DNA of 5,863 nucleotides from an uncultured Eubacterium sp. Its GTDB lineage: Bacteria > Bacillota_A > Clostridia > Lachnospirales > Lachnospiraceae. Shown piece after piece: positions 1 to 5,863 of this stretch (positions are counted from its first letter, which is position 1; every line of letters begins with the position of its first letter). Made by a program: the position numbers and the translations under genes. The stretch is taken from contig CANTHI010000254.1 of NCBI GenBank assembly GCA_947653505.1, positions 1 to 5,863 of the forward strand. The letters are read 5' to 3'. The notes below the pieces were generated by a model, which saw only the letters and a list, made by a program, of their open reading frames with translations, searched no databases and was not told the DNA's origin.

Positions 1-2
1 GC

Positions 3-163
3 CAGAAGCGAACCAGGTGTCGCGCCCGTCCGGTACCAAAGACTGGAAGCAGAATACTTAGGGCTTCTTGCATTCTGGAGCGGACACAGCAGCCGGGGCA
101 AATTTCCTCTCCCAGCGTCCGCGCAGCCAGAATGTAACATTTTTATGTAAATTGTTGCATTTT
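3..163 (+). repeat. Left arm of a 161-bp inverted repeat
   Basis: This stretch is the reverse complement of 5703-5863, position i pairing with 5866-i, with no gaps. By eye only four positions differ (13, 14, 93 and 140), so identity is 157/161. It holds an imperfect hairpin (71-134) and a small GCGA/TCGC stem (8-11 with 20-23), and its inner edge is A/T-rich. The match stops inside a T run at 160-165, 57 bases before the debranching enzyme start codon. No protein is likely to be encoded here: the reading frame open from position 68 gives the same peptide in the other copy simply because the DNA is duplicated. It has no transposase and is far longer than ordinary IS terminal repeats. It may be a dispersed intergenic (MITE-like) element or a recombination arm. 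The repeat itself is certain, its nature is not. Confidence 0.97.
71..134 (+). other. Imperfect hairpin inside the left repeat arm
   Basis: CATTCTGG at 71-78 pairs with CCAGAATG at 127-134. After an internal loop (A79 opposite 123-126), GCGGAC at 80-85 pairs with GTCCGC at 117-122. Shorter GC (89-90 with 115-116) and GGG/CCC (96-98 with 111-113) pairings could extend the arm towards an A/T-rich apical loop. A run of five T follows at 140-144, five bases after the stem, so a weak terminator for transcription entering from the left is possible, but the loop is large and the T run is late. It could equally be a structured RNA or a mobile-element hairpin. Confidence 0.6.
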
Positions 164-220
164 TTACCACTCTGCCACAATATGATTTGTCAGAACATAC
201 AAAGAAGGGAAAAACAGCAT

Positions 221-2206
221 ATGAAATTTATTTATGGTACACAAAACTGGGCCTCAATGGAGCGTGGGCAGGAAAACTGTTATCTGCTCACAAACGGACT
301 GGGCGGATTTTCCAGTGCATCGATGACAGGCTCGAATACAAGAAATGACCATGCGCTGCTTATGGCATGTACGCATGCGCCAAATCACAGATATAATCTG
401 ATCCACCGCTTAAAAGAACAGCTGGTATGGGATTGTGAGGACGGGGACCAGACGCGGGAGCCGGTATTTTTGTCCAGTCAGGAGTATGTACATGAAGGAC
501 GAAACGAAGATGGATATTTGTATCTGTCAGGGTTTTGCTTTGAAGATTATCCAAAATGGACCTTTGATGTGCATGGTGTGGAGATTACGAAGGAGATTGC
601 GATGAAGCAGGGAGAAAACCTCGTAGCCGTTACCTACCGCATCGATAATCAGAGCGCCGCAACGGTGTCGCTGCTCGTAACCCCGCAGCTGCAGTTTACA
701 CCAAAAGGAGCCGGCACCTGCCGCAGCCAGAAGTTTACGCTGGAAGACGGCTGCATCGCATCGGACGGGCTGACCGTCTTTTTTCAGACGAATGGAGAAG
801 TCTGCAGCTTTCCGCAGATGTTTACGGAAGGTCTTTATTATGCTTATGATGCCTGTGATGGAAGAGTATGTGAAGGAAATACACATGAAAATCACCGGAT
901 AGAAACACGTGTGTCCGGACATACGTATAAGGTGATGGAGATTCTTTATAGTACAAAAGAAATCCATACGACGGCTGCGCAGGTGTTTCAGGAAGCTGCT
1001 GACTGGCGCAGGGAACTGGTCCGTGTCTCGGGCATGAAGCAGGAAGTGGCAAAGATGCTTGTGAAAAGTGCAAATCAGTTCATAGCAGAGCGGGAATCTA
1101 CAGGCGGGAAAACAATACTGGCCGGATTTCCGTTTTTTGAAGACTGGGGACGGGATACGATGATCGCGCTGACTGGCTGCTGCATCACGACAGGACAGCT
1201 GGAAACGGCAAAGAGTATCCTGCGTACATTTTCGGCATACTGTAAAGACGGACTGATGCCGAATCTGTTTCCGGAAGGGCATAATCAGCCGCAGTATAAT
1301 ACCGCAGATGCGGCGTTATTGTATATTCATGCGGTATACCGGTATATAAAAAAGACAAAAGATCTGTCATTTTTACAGGAAATCTGGCCGGTCATGCAGG
1401 AAATTATATGCTGTTATAAAAAAGGGACGCATTACGGCATTCATATGGATACAGACGGGCTGCTGGCGGCTGGAGAGAAATCAGATCAGGTGACATGGAT
1501 GGATGTACGCATCGGAGAGATTTTGCCGACACCGCGGCACGGAAAGCCGGTTGAGATCAATGCTTACTGGTATAATGCGTTGCGTATGATGGAAGAATTT
1601 GCAGGGCTGCTGCAGTATACGGCGGATACGGCTTATGACTATGCAGCTCTGGCAGAACAGACCAGAAAGAGCTTTCGGGAACAGTTCTGGAACGGCAAAC
1701 AGAACTGCCTTAAGGACGTATTATCCGGCACGGATGCAGATGAGCAGATCCGGTGCAACCAGATCTGGGCGGTCTCGCTGCCGTTTTCTATTCTTAATGA
1801 GGAACAGGAACGCCAGATTGTAGATACAGTTTTTGAAAAACTCTATACACCTTACGGACTGCGTACGCTGGATCCGGCAGATGGACAGTTTCACGGAAAA
1901 TATGGCGGCAGCCAGATGGAGCGTGATCTGGCATACCATCAGGGAACAGTGTGGGTATTTCCGCTGGGCGCTTATTATCTGGCATATTTAAAGACAAGAA
2001 GTTACGCAAAAGAAGCAAGGCAGAAGGTAGCTGCCCGGCTGGAAGTGCTGGAAAGCGCACTGCGGGAGGGCTGTATCGGACAACTGCCGGAGATCTATGA
2101 TGGGAGCAGGCCGTCTTTTTCCAGAGGGTGTTTTGCGCAGGCATGGAGCGTGGGTGAAATTTTGCGGGTGTATGAAGTGCTGGAACAGTTCGGCAGTTTA
2201 TCTTAA
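221..2206 (+). CDS. Glycogen debranching enzyme, amylo-alpha-1,6-glucosidase type (GH133-like)
   Basis: A 661-residue cytoplasmic enzyme predicted to hydrolyse alpha-1,6 branch points of glycogen or related alpha-glucans. The N-terminal glycogen-debranching domain (about residues 18-225) opens with TNGLGGFSS and GSNTRNDHALL. The C-terminal catalytic (alpha/alpha)6-barrel domain (about 275-655) carries FPFFEDWGRDT (303-313), NLFPEG (348-353), TWMDVRIG (425-432), TPRHGKPVEINAYWYNAL (437-454), AYHQGTVWVFPLG (571-583), PEIYDG (623-628) and CFAQAWSVGE (637-646), all typical of the bacterial/archaeal family, whose members are about this long. There is no signal peptide or membrane segment. The start at 221 was chosen because family similarity begins at MKFIYG and GAAGGGA lies at 204-210, ten bases upstream. 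The frame is open back to 68, but that extension translates the flanking repeat and is very probably spurious. No frameshift or missing motif was seen. Bifunctional transferase activity is not shown by the sequence. A deacetylase gene follows after 95 bases. Confidence 0.95.
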   Translation: MKFIYGTQNWASMERGQENCYLLTNGLGGFSSASMTGSNTRNDHALLMACTHAPNHRYNLIHRLKEQLVWDCEDGDQTREPVFLSSQEYVHEGRNEDGYLYLSGFCFEDYPKWTFDVHGVEITKEIAMKQGENLVAVTYRIDNQSAATVSLLVTPQLQFTPKGAGTCRSQKFTLEDGCIASDGLTVFFQTNGEVCSFPQMFTEGLYYAYDACDGRVCEGNTHENHRIETRVSGHTYKVMEILYSTKEIHTTAAQVFQEAADWRRELVRVSGMKQEVAKMLVKSANQFIAERESTGGKTILAGFPFFEDWGRDTMIALTGCCITTGQLETAKSILRTFSAYCKDGLMPNLFPEGHNQPQYNTADAALLYIHAVYRYIKKTKDLSFLQEIWPVMQEIICCYKKGTHYGIHMDTDGLLAAGEKSDQVTWMDVRIGEILPTPRHGKPVEINAYWYNALRMMEEFAGLLQYTADTAYDYAALAEQTRKSFREQFWNGKQNCLKDVLSGTDADEQIRCNQIWAVSLPFSILNEEQERQIVDTVFEKLYTPYGLRTLDPADGQFHGKYGGSQMERDLAYHQGTVWVFPLGAYYLAYLKTRSYAKEARQKVAARLEVLESALREGCIGQLPEIYDGSRPSFSRGCFAQAWSVGEILRVYEVLEQFGSLS

Positions 2207-2238
2207 GTCCATGCCTGTGACGATGATTCCCCGCCGTT

Positions 2239-2269
2239 TTGTTATAAATAAAAAACTGCTGAATACAAT
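2239..2269 (+). promoter_or_regulatory. Weak candidate sigma-A promoter for the deacetylase gene
   Basis: TTGTTA (2239-2244) and TACAAT (2264-2269) resemble -35 and -10 boxes in an A/T-rich spacer, but they are 19 bases apart, longer than the optimum of 17. The -10 is good and lies about 33 bases upstream of the start codon. The gene could instead be read through from the debranching enzyme, since no terminator is visible in the 95-base gap. Confidence 0.3.
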
Positions 2270-2290
2270 AAAGTAAGAGCAGATTGCACT

Positions 2291-2294
2291 GGAG
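2291..2294 (+). promoter_or_regulatory. Ribosome binding site fixing the deacetylase start
   Basis: GGAG lies seven bases before the ATG at 2302, a standard Firmicutes spacing. It overlaps the reading frame of the alternative TTG start at 2284, so it argues for 2302. A second ATG at 2308 would be thirteen bases away and is less likely. Confidence 0.75.
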
Positions 2295-2301
2295 TATTGG
2301 G

Positions 2302-3021
2302 ATGAAAATGGGAAAAAAGCGTTACGGTATCGTTCTTTCGGTGACTGTTATTCTTTTTTTTATAGGAGTGGCAAGGCTGTTTGTGATGACAGAAGCATGG
2401 ATGGACGGTTCGAAAGCGTTGTCTGGCAGCAGCGTCAGCAGGGATGTGAGCGATAGTCCGGTTGAAAAGAAAAAAATTGCCCTGACGTTTGACGATGGAC
2501 CGGATATGGAATGTACGCCGATGCTGCTGGACGGCCTTGCTGAGCGGAACGTGAAAGCGACCTTTTTTGTCATTGGAAAACAGGCGCAGGCACAGCCGGA
2601 GATTATGGAGCGAATGGTAAAGGATGGGCATCTGATCGGAAACCATACTTATAATCATGTCGATATCCGGAATATGACGGAGTCTGCGGCGAAAGAGGAG
2701 ATTTTAAAAGCAAATGAAGTGATTATAAAATACACGGGGGAAGAACCGTGTTTTTTGCGTCCGCCTTTTGGGAATGGTTCTGGCAGGCTGGAAAAGGATC
2801 TGGAAATGATTCAGGTTCTGTGGACGATTGATACGATGGACTGGGCATGTAAAAATGAGGCTAAAATCTGCAATACGGTTTACCGGGAGATTGAGGAAAA
2901 CAGTATTATTTTAATGCATGACGAATATCCGACGTCTGTACGGGCAGCGCTCAGTATCGTTGACCAGCTGCAGAAGGAAGGATATGAGTTTGTAACAGTG
3001 GATAAGATTGTGATGGATTAA
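2302..3021 (+). CDS. Membrane-anchored polysaccharide deacetylase (NodB / carbohydrate esterase 4 family)
   Basis: A 239-residue protein predicted to remove acetyl groups from N-acetylated sugars of an extracellular polysaccharide, most likely peptidoglycan GlcNAc. Residues 9-29 (IVLSVTVILFFIGVARL core), after a basic N-terminus (MKMGKKR), form a signal anchor without an obvious cleavage site. A short linker leads to the NodB domain (about 57-235). All family motifs are present: TFDDGP (62-67, D64 as predicted catalytic base and D65 a metal ligand), HTYNH (115-119, the two metal-binding His), RPPFG (153-157), DTMDW (177-181) and LMHD (204-207, catalytic His 206). It should therefore be an active divalent-metal enzyme. 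The substrate cannot be read from the sequence: chitooligosaccharide or another surface glycan is possible, and a sporulation role like that of PdaA-type proteins cannot be excluded. The ATG at 2302 is preferred over the TTG at 2284 because GGAG sits seven bases before it. A chemoreceptor gene follows after 179 bases under its own promoter. Confidence 0.93.
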   Translation: MKMGKKRYGIVLSVTVILFFIGVARLFVMTEAWMDGSKALSGSSVSRDVSDSPVEKKKIALTFDDGPDMECTPMLLDGLAERNVKATFFVIGKQAQAQPEIMERMVKDGHLIGNHTYNHVDIRNMTESAAKEEILKANEVIIKYTGEEPCFLRPPFGNGSGRLEKDLEMIQVLWTIDTMDWACKNEAKICNTVYREIEENSIILMHDEYPTSVRAALSIVDQLQKEGYEFVTVDKIVMD

Positions 3022-3064
3022 AAGGAGCGCTGGCAGAAACGGACAGATTTATTTACTCTTAATA

Positions 3065-3098
3065 ATGAATAAAATAAATTCATGAATAGAATAAATTG
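3065..3098 (+). repeat. Two tandem copies of a 17-bp A/T-rich sequence upstream of the chemoreceptor promoter
   Basis: ATGAATAAAATAAATTC (3065-3081) is followed directly by ATGAATAGAATAAATTG (3082-3098), matching at 15 of 17 positions. The junction forms a perfect 10-bp palindrome, ATTCATGAAT (3078-3087). The block ends 12 bases before the -35 box of the chemoreceptor promoter, where an UP element or activator site would sit. It may equally be a slippage product of A/T-rich DNA. The rest of the 179-base gap upstream of it shows no gene or terminator. Confidence 0.6.
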
Positions 3099-3110
3099 TT
3101 GCAGAAATAG

Positions 3111-3138
3111 TTGAAATTTTAATAAAAAGTGCTATACT
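3111..3138 (+). promoter_or_regulatory. Sigma-A promoter with extended -10 for the chemoreceptor gene
   Basis: TTGAAA (3111-3116) and TATACT (3133-3138) are separated by 16 bases, and TGC immediately before the -10 gives an extended -10. Transcription would start near 3145, leaving a leader of about 55 bases. The leader holds only a weak A/T hairpin (ACTTA 3146-3150 with TAAGT 3174-3178) and no riboswitch that I recognise. A sigma-D (motility) type promoter was looked for and not seen. Confidence 0.8.
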
Positions 3139-3200
3139 GAATTTAACTTATTTTTAGGCTGAAAAATTACCTTTAAGTAAAAAACGAGAGGGAGGTACGA

Positions 3201-5675
3201 ATGAGCGGAAAACAAAGTGAAAATTCAGGGCATAAAGGGGGACTTTTGCAGAGCATCCGGGGGAAAATCTTTCTGATGGGAGGCACAGCGGTGATTGCAT
3301 CGGTGATACTGGGAGCGGCTGGTATCCTGTCACTGAAACAGAATAACAGCAATCAGGATGTGCTGACTCAGATGAACCGGATCAATCTGTACCAGTATGA
3401 AAATCAGAGTCTGGATACATCGTATTTGTATTTTCTGGATGACTCCTATCTGGCGGATATTGTGGAAAATATGGGAAGTATGGCAGAAAGCGTTGAAGCG
3501 GCAGTGCAGTCGGCAGGAAGCAGGTTTTCCGGTGAGCTGCGTACGATGGAACAAAGCATCAGTGCATGTGGGGAAAATTACCGTTCGATCCGCCAGCTGG
3601 CTGGTGAGCGTGGTTATACTGCAGATACGGGTACTTATAAACAGTTTCTGGAGCAGGAGCCGCAGCTGGAAGAAGGATTTCAGGCTGTGGCAGACGACCG
3701 TTCCTGGGTAGACGGCAGCTGGGTGACGATCGGCAGCAATGCGAAGCAGGTCCGTATCGGGGGTAAAAATTTTTACAGATATACCTATACGGGTGAAATT
3801 CCGGCAGTCGGTAAAAGGGATCAGTTTTTAGTCAGAATCGGTGCAACGGCAGTGGATTATCAGGGGATGATTGCCGTTAACAATCTGGTGTTGTCCAAAG
3901 GCGGGAAAAAACAAAAGATTGACTTTTCTGCCATGACGGAAGATGATTTTGCAGGATCTTATGGAGCTGCCATACAGGAACTCGGGCCTGGGGAATTTGC
4001 GGGAGAGATGTCCGTGCTGGTGGATAGTCTGTTTGTAAAGGCAAATGACAGCTGGGAGGAGGTCTCCGTAAAGTTTCCGCTAAAAGATTATGAGATCCAG
4101 GATTATGACAGGCTTTCGTTTGATATTTATTTTGAAGAAGGGACTTATGAAGAACTGACAGCTACTTTTGCGATATCAGATAAGTATGATTTTCTAAAGG
4201 CGCTGGGACAGATGGACGAATTGTTTGCGGCTTACAGCAGACATGTTGTGGAAGGGGCGGATGTGGCGCAGGAAGCAGAGGAGATTCGTGACCTGTTTAC
4301 GGTTATGAGCAGTGGTCTGGATACGTATGTGACGGATGAAAAGCTGCGCACACGGCTGGCGGGGATGACAGACAGCAGACAACAGGCGTTTGAGACAATG
4401 GCGCAGCAGGATGGGAAGGTGCTGGAGCTAAAGCTGGAAAATATCAGGCTGGCGGAACAGCTGACACAGCTGACTGCGGAAATACGGCAGAGCGTGGAAG
4501 AGGCCACGGATCTGTCGCTGCAGAATATGATTCTGCTGATCGGAATTGTACTGGCAGGAAGTACACTGCTCCTGGTGCTGCTGACGATGCTGATCAGCAC
4601 CAGTATACAGGGCAGCAGCCGGATATTCAGAAAAACGCTGTCGGGTATGACGCAGGGCGATCTTACCGTGCGTGCAAAGACAAAAGGCAGGGATGAGTTT
4701 GCCATATTCGGACAGTATATCAATGATTTTCTGGACAGGCTTTCAGAAATTTTAAAAGAAGTGCAGTTTATTTCCAGAGAAGTCAGACAGTCTGGAGAAG
4801 AGCTGGATGAAATGGCATCGGCCAGCGGAGCTACCGCGTCAGATATCAGCAGTGCGGTCAGTGAGATCGCGTCTGGAGCGGTCACACAGGCTGGAGCGTC
4901 CGAGTCGGCCGCAGGAAAAATCGGGGAAATGGGACAGTCATTTGATGCAATCGCAGACTATGTCAGCCATTTAAACAGTATGGCGGAAAATATGAATCAG
5001 GTCAGCCAGGAATCGGCGCAGTTTATGAGAGAACTGCAGACGGCAAATGAAAAAACTGTGTATGCTTTTTCACAGGTATCCCGGCAGACACACACGACCA
5101 ATGCGTCCGTCCAGAAGATCAGGGAAGCGACGGAGCTGATTACTTCGATCGCCAGCCAGACCAACCTGCTTTCGTTAAACGCAAGCATTGAAGCGGCAAG
5201 AGCGGGTGAAGCGGGCAGGGGATTTGCAGTTGTCGCTTCGGAGATTCAAAAGCTCGCGGACCAGTCAGCCAGTTCAGCGGACATTATCAGTGAGATTATC
5301 GGGGAGCTCGCGCAGCAGGCGGATCTGACCGTGCAGATTGTAGACGATGTTTCCCAGGTGATGGAAACGCAGCAGACCAAGCTGCAGCAGACACAGGAGC
5401 GGTTTGCGACACTGGAGGAGGGGATCGGTCTGTCAGGTATTGAGACAGGAAAGATCCAGGAGCAGACGCAGATTTGTGATGTGGCAAGAAATACGGTTGA
5501 GGATGTCATCCGCAATCTTTCGGATATTTCAGAGGAAAACGCGGCTTCTGCAGAAGAGACGACGGCGTCCATGACGCAGCTGCATACGACGATGGAGCAG
5601 CTGGCCGTTTCGTCTGGGAAGCTGAAAGAGATGGCACAGCAGCTGGATCTGGATTTGAATTTCTTCCGGCTGTAG
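3201..5675 (+). CDS. Methyl-accepting chemotaxis protein with a large, possibly carbohydrate-binding ectodomain
   Basis: An 824-residue transmembrane chemoreceptor that should control CheA through CheW. Order: short cytoplasmic N-terminus, TM1 (about 22-44), extracellular region (45-441), TM2 (442-466), HAMP (about 467-520) and a long coiled-coil signalling domain (about 521-820). The hairpin tip is canonical and intact (QTNLLSLN 653-660, [17 protein letters not shown] 663-679), so kinase coupling is expected. EE pairs at 778-779 and 785-786 are candidate methylation sites, by inference. The C-terminus ends in FFRL, with no NWETF-like CheR tether. HAMP is somewhat divergent: its usual proline is missing and the DExG-like motif reads DEFA. 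The ectodomain has helical flanks (about 45-160 and 330-441) around a beta-rich, aromatic-rich block (about 165-325) with carbohydrate-binding-module character. The ligand is unknown. The start is firm: GGAGG (3191-3195) lies five bases before the ATG, under a strong promoter. No terminator is visible in the 27 bases before the right repeat arm. Confidence 0.96.
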   Translation: MSGKQSENSGHKGGLLQSIRGKIFLMGGTAVIASVILGAAGILSLKQNNSNQDVLTQMNRINLYQYENQSLDTSYLYFLDDSYLADIVENMGSMAESVEAAVQSAGSRFSGELRTMEQSISACGENYRSIRQLAGERGYTADTGTYKQFLEQEPQLEEGFQAVADDRSWVDGSWVTIGSNAKQVRIGGKNFYRYTYTGEIPAVGKRDQFLVRIGATAVDYQGMIAVNNLVLSKGGKKQKIDFSAMTEDDFAGSYGAAIQELGPGEFAGEMSVLVDSLFVKANDSWEEVSVKFPLKDYEIQDYDRLSFDIYFEEGTYEELTATFAISDKYDFLKALGQMDELFAAYSRHVVEGADVAQEAEEIRDLFTVMSSGLDTYVTDEKLRTRLAGMTDSRQQAFETMAQQDGKVLELKLENIRLAEQLTQLTAEIRQSVEEATDLSLQNMILLIGIVLAGSTLLLVLLTMLISTSIQGSSRIFRKTLSGMTQGDLTVRAKTKGRDEFAIFGQYINDFLDRLSEILKEVQFISREVRQSGEELDEMASASGATASDISSAVSEIASGAVTQAGASESAAGKIGEMGQSFDAIADYVSHLNSMAENMNQVSQESAQFMRELQTANEKTVYAFSQVSRQTHTTNASVQKIREATELITSIASQTNLLSLNASIEAARAGEAGRGFAVVASEIQKLADQSASSADIISEIIGELAQQADLTVQIVDDVSQVMETQQTKLQQTQERFATLEEGIGLSGIETGKIQEQTQICDVARNTVEDVIRNLSDISEENAASAEETTASMTQLHTTMEQLAVSSGKLKEMAQQLDLDLNFFRL

Positions 5676-5702
5676 ATGCTTTGGCGTGCGGCAGTTTAAG
5701 AG

Positions 5703-5863
5703 AAAATGCAACAATTTACATAAAAGTGTTACATTCTGGCTGCGCGGACGCTGGGAGAGGAAATTTGCCCCGTCTGCTGTGTCCGCTCCAGAATGCAAGA
5801 AGCCCTAAGTATTCTGCTTCCAGTCTTTGGTACCGGACGGGCGCGACACCTACTTCGCTTCTG
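5703..5863 (-). repeat. Right arm of the 161-bp inverted repeat
   Basis: This is the reverse complement of 3-163, with four mismatches. Its A/T-rich edge begins 27 bases after the chemoreceptor stop codon and its other edge coincides with the end of the window. In the direction of chemoreceptor transcription, the hairpin at 5732-5795 (CATTCTGG 5732-5739 with CCAGAATG 5788-5795) is followed by CAAGAAGCCC rather than a T run, so it is not an intrinsic terminator for that gene. On the minus strand a TTTT run follows the hairpin. The peptide that can be translated from the minus strand here (starting MHSGADTA) repeats that of the left arm and is not considered a gene. Confidence 0.97.

Noticed and set aside
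155..186. Possible promoter for the debranching enzyme: TTGCAT (155-160) and TATGAT (181-186)
   Set aside because: The spacer is 20 bases, too long for a convincing sigma-A site. The -35-like box lies in the repeat arm, so the idea is intriguing but unsupported.
68..220. 51-residue N-terminal extension of the debranching enzyme, in frame from an ATG at 68
   Set aside because: It translates the inverted repeat (MHSGADTA start), family similarity begins only at residue MKFIYG encoded from 221, and a ribosome binding site lies before 221.
527..1282. Long antisense open frames over the debranching enzyme and chemoreceptor genes (for example 527-1282 and 4232-4885, minus strand)
   Set aside because: Low-complexity or Cys/Arg/His/Ser-rich translations without family motifs, lying opposite well-recognised genes. 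They are shadows of the coding strand.
3022..3064. Terminator after the deacetylase gene
   Set aside because: Only a 6-bp palindrome (AGCGCT) is present, with no adequate stem followed by a T run.
3143..3180. Riboswitch or attenuator in the chemoreceptor leader
   Set aside because: The leader is only about 55 bases long and holds a weak A/T stem. No known riboswitch core was recognised.
5529..5798. Minus-strand open frame at the right end, starting MHSGADTA
   Set aside because: It is the same translated repeat running on into the antisense of the chemoreceptor gene, with no ribosome binding site or family resemblance.
1..5863. Composite transposon or IS with the inverted repeat as its ends
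   Set aside because: No transposase or integrase gene lies inside, and the arms are much longer than normal IS terminal repeats. No target-site duplication can be judged because the arms reach the window ends.

Overview
The window carries three complete genes, all on the + strand, enclosed by a long inverted repeat. The organism is most likely a motile, carbohydrate-using member of the Clostridia, probably Lachnospiraceae. This is an inference from the style of the chemoreceptor (signalling domain ending in FFRL, an '[16 protein letters not shown]' stretch), a GH133-type debranching enzyme typical of Firmicutes and archaea, strong GGAGG-type ribosome binding sites, A/T-rich spacers and mid-range GC in the genes. 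No rRNA, tRNA, CRISPR array, transposase, integrase or phage gene is visible.

Layout. Positions 3-163 and 5703-5863 are the two arms of a 161-bp inverted repeat that align without gaps and differ at only four positions by eye (about 97.5% identity). Inside it are a glycogen debranching enzyme (221-2206, amylo-alpha-1,6-glucosidase type), a membrane-anchored NodB-type polysaccharide deacetylase (2302-3021) and a large methyl-accepting chemotaxis protein (3201-5675). The gaps between genes are 95 and 179 bases. The second gap holds a convincing sigma-A promoter with an extended -10, preceded by a 17-bp tandem repeat. No convincing intrinsic terminator follows any of the three genes.

How the genes fit together. 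The debranching enzyme would work in the cytoplasm on stored glycogen or imported alpha-glucans. The deacetylase would modify an N-acetylated polysaccharide outside the membrane, probably peptidoglycan. The chemoreceptor would couple an extracellular signal to CheA/CheW. They share a loose carbohydrate/cell-surface theme but do not form a recognisable pathway, and the chemoreceptor has its own promoter.

The two points most worth following are the flanking inverted repeat and the chemoreceptor ectodomain. The repeat could be an invertible segment, two copies of a dispersed element, or an assembly boundary. The ectodomain of about 400 residues appears to have a beta-rich domain resembling a carbohydrate-binding module inserted into a helical bundle. 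Nothing in the window clearly shows an entirely new biological system.
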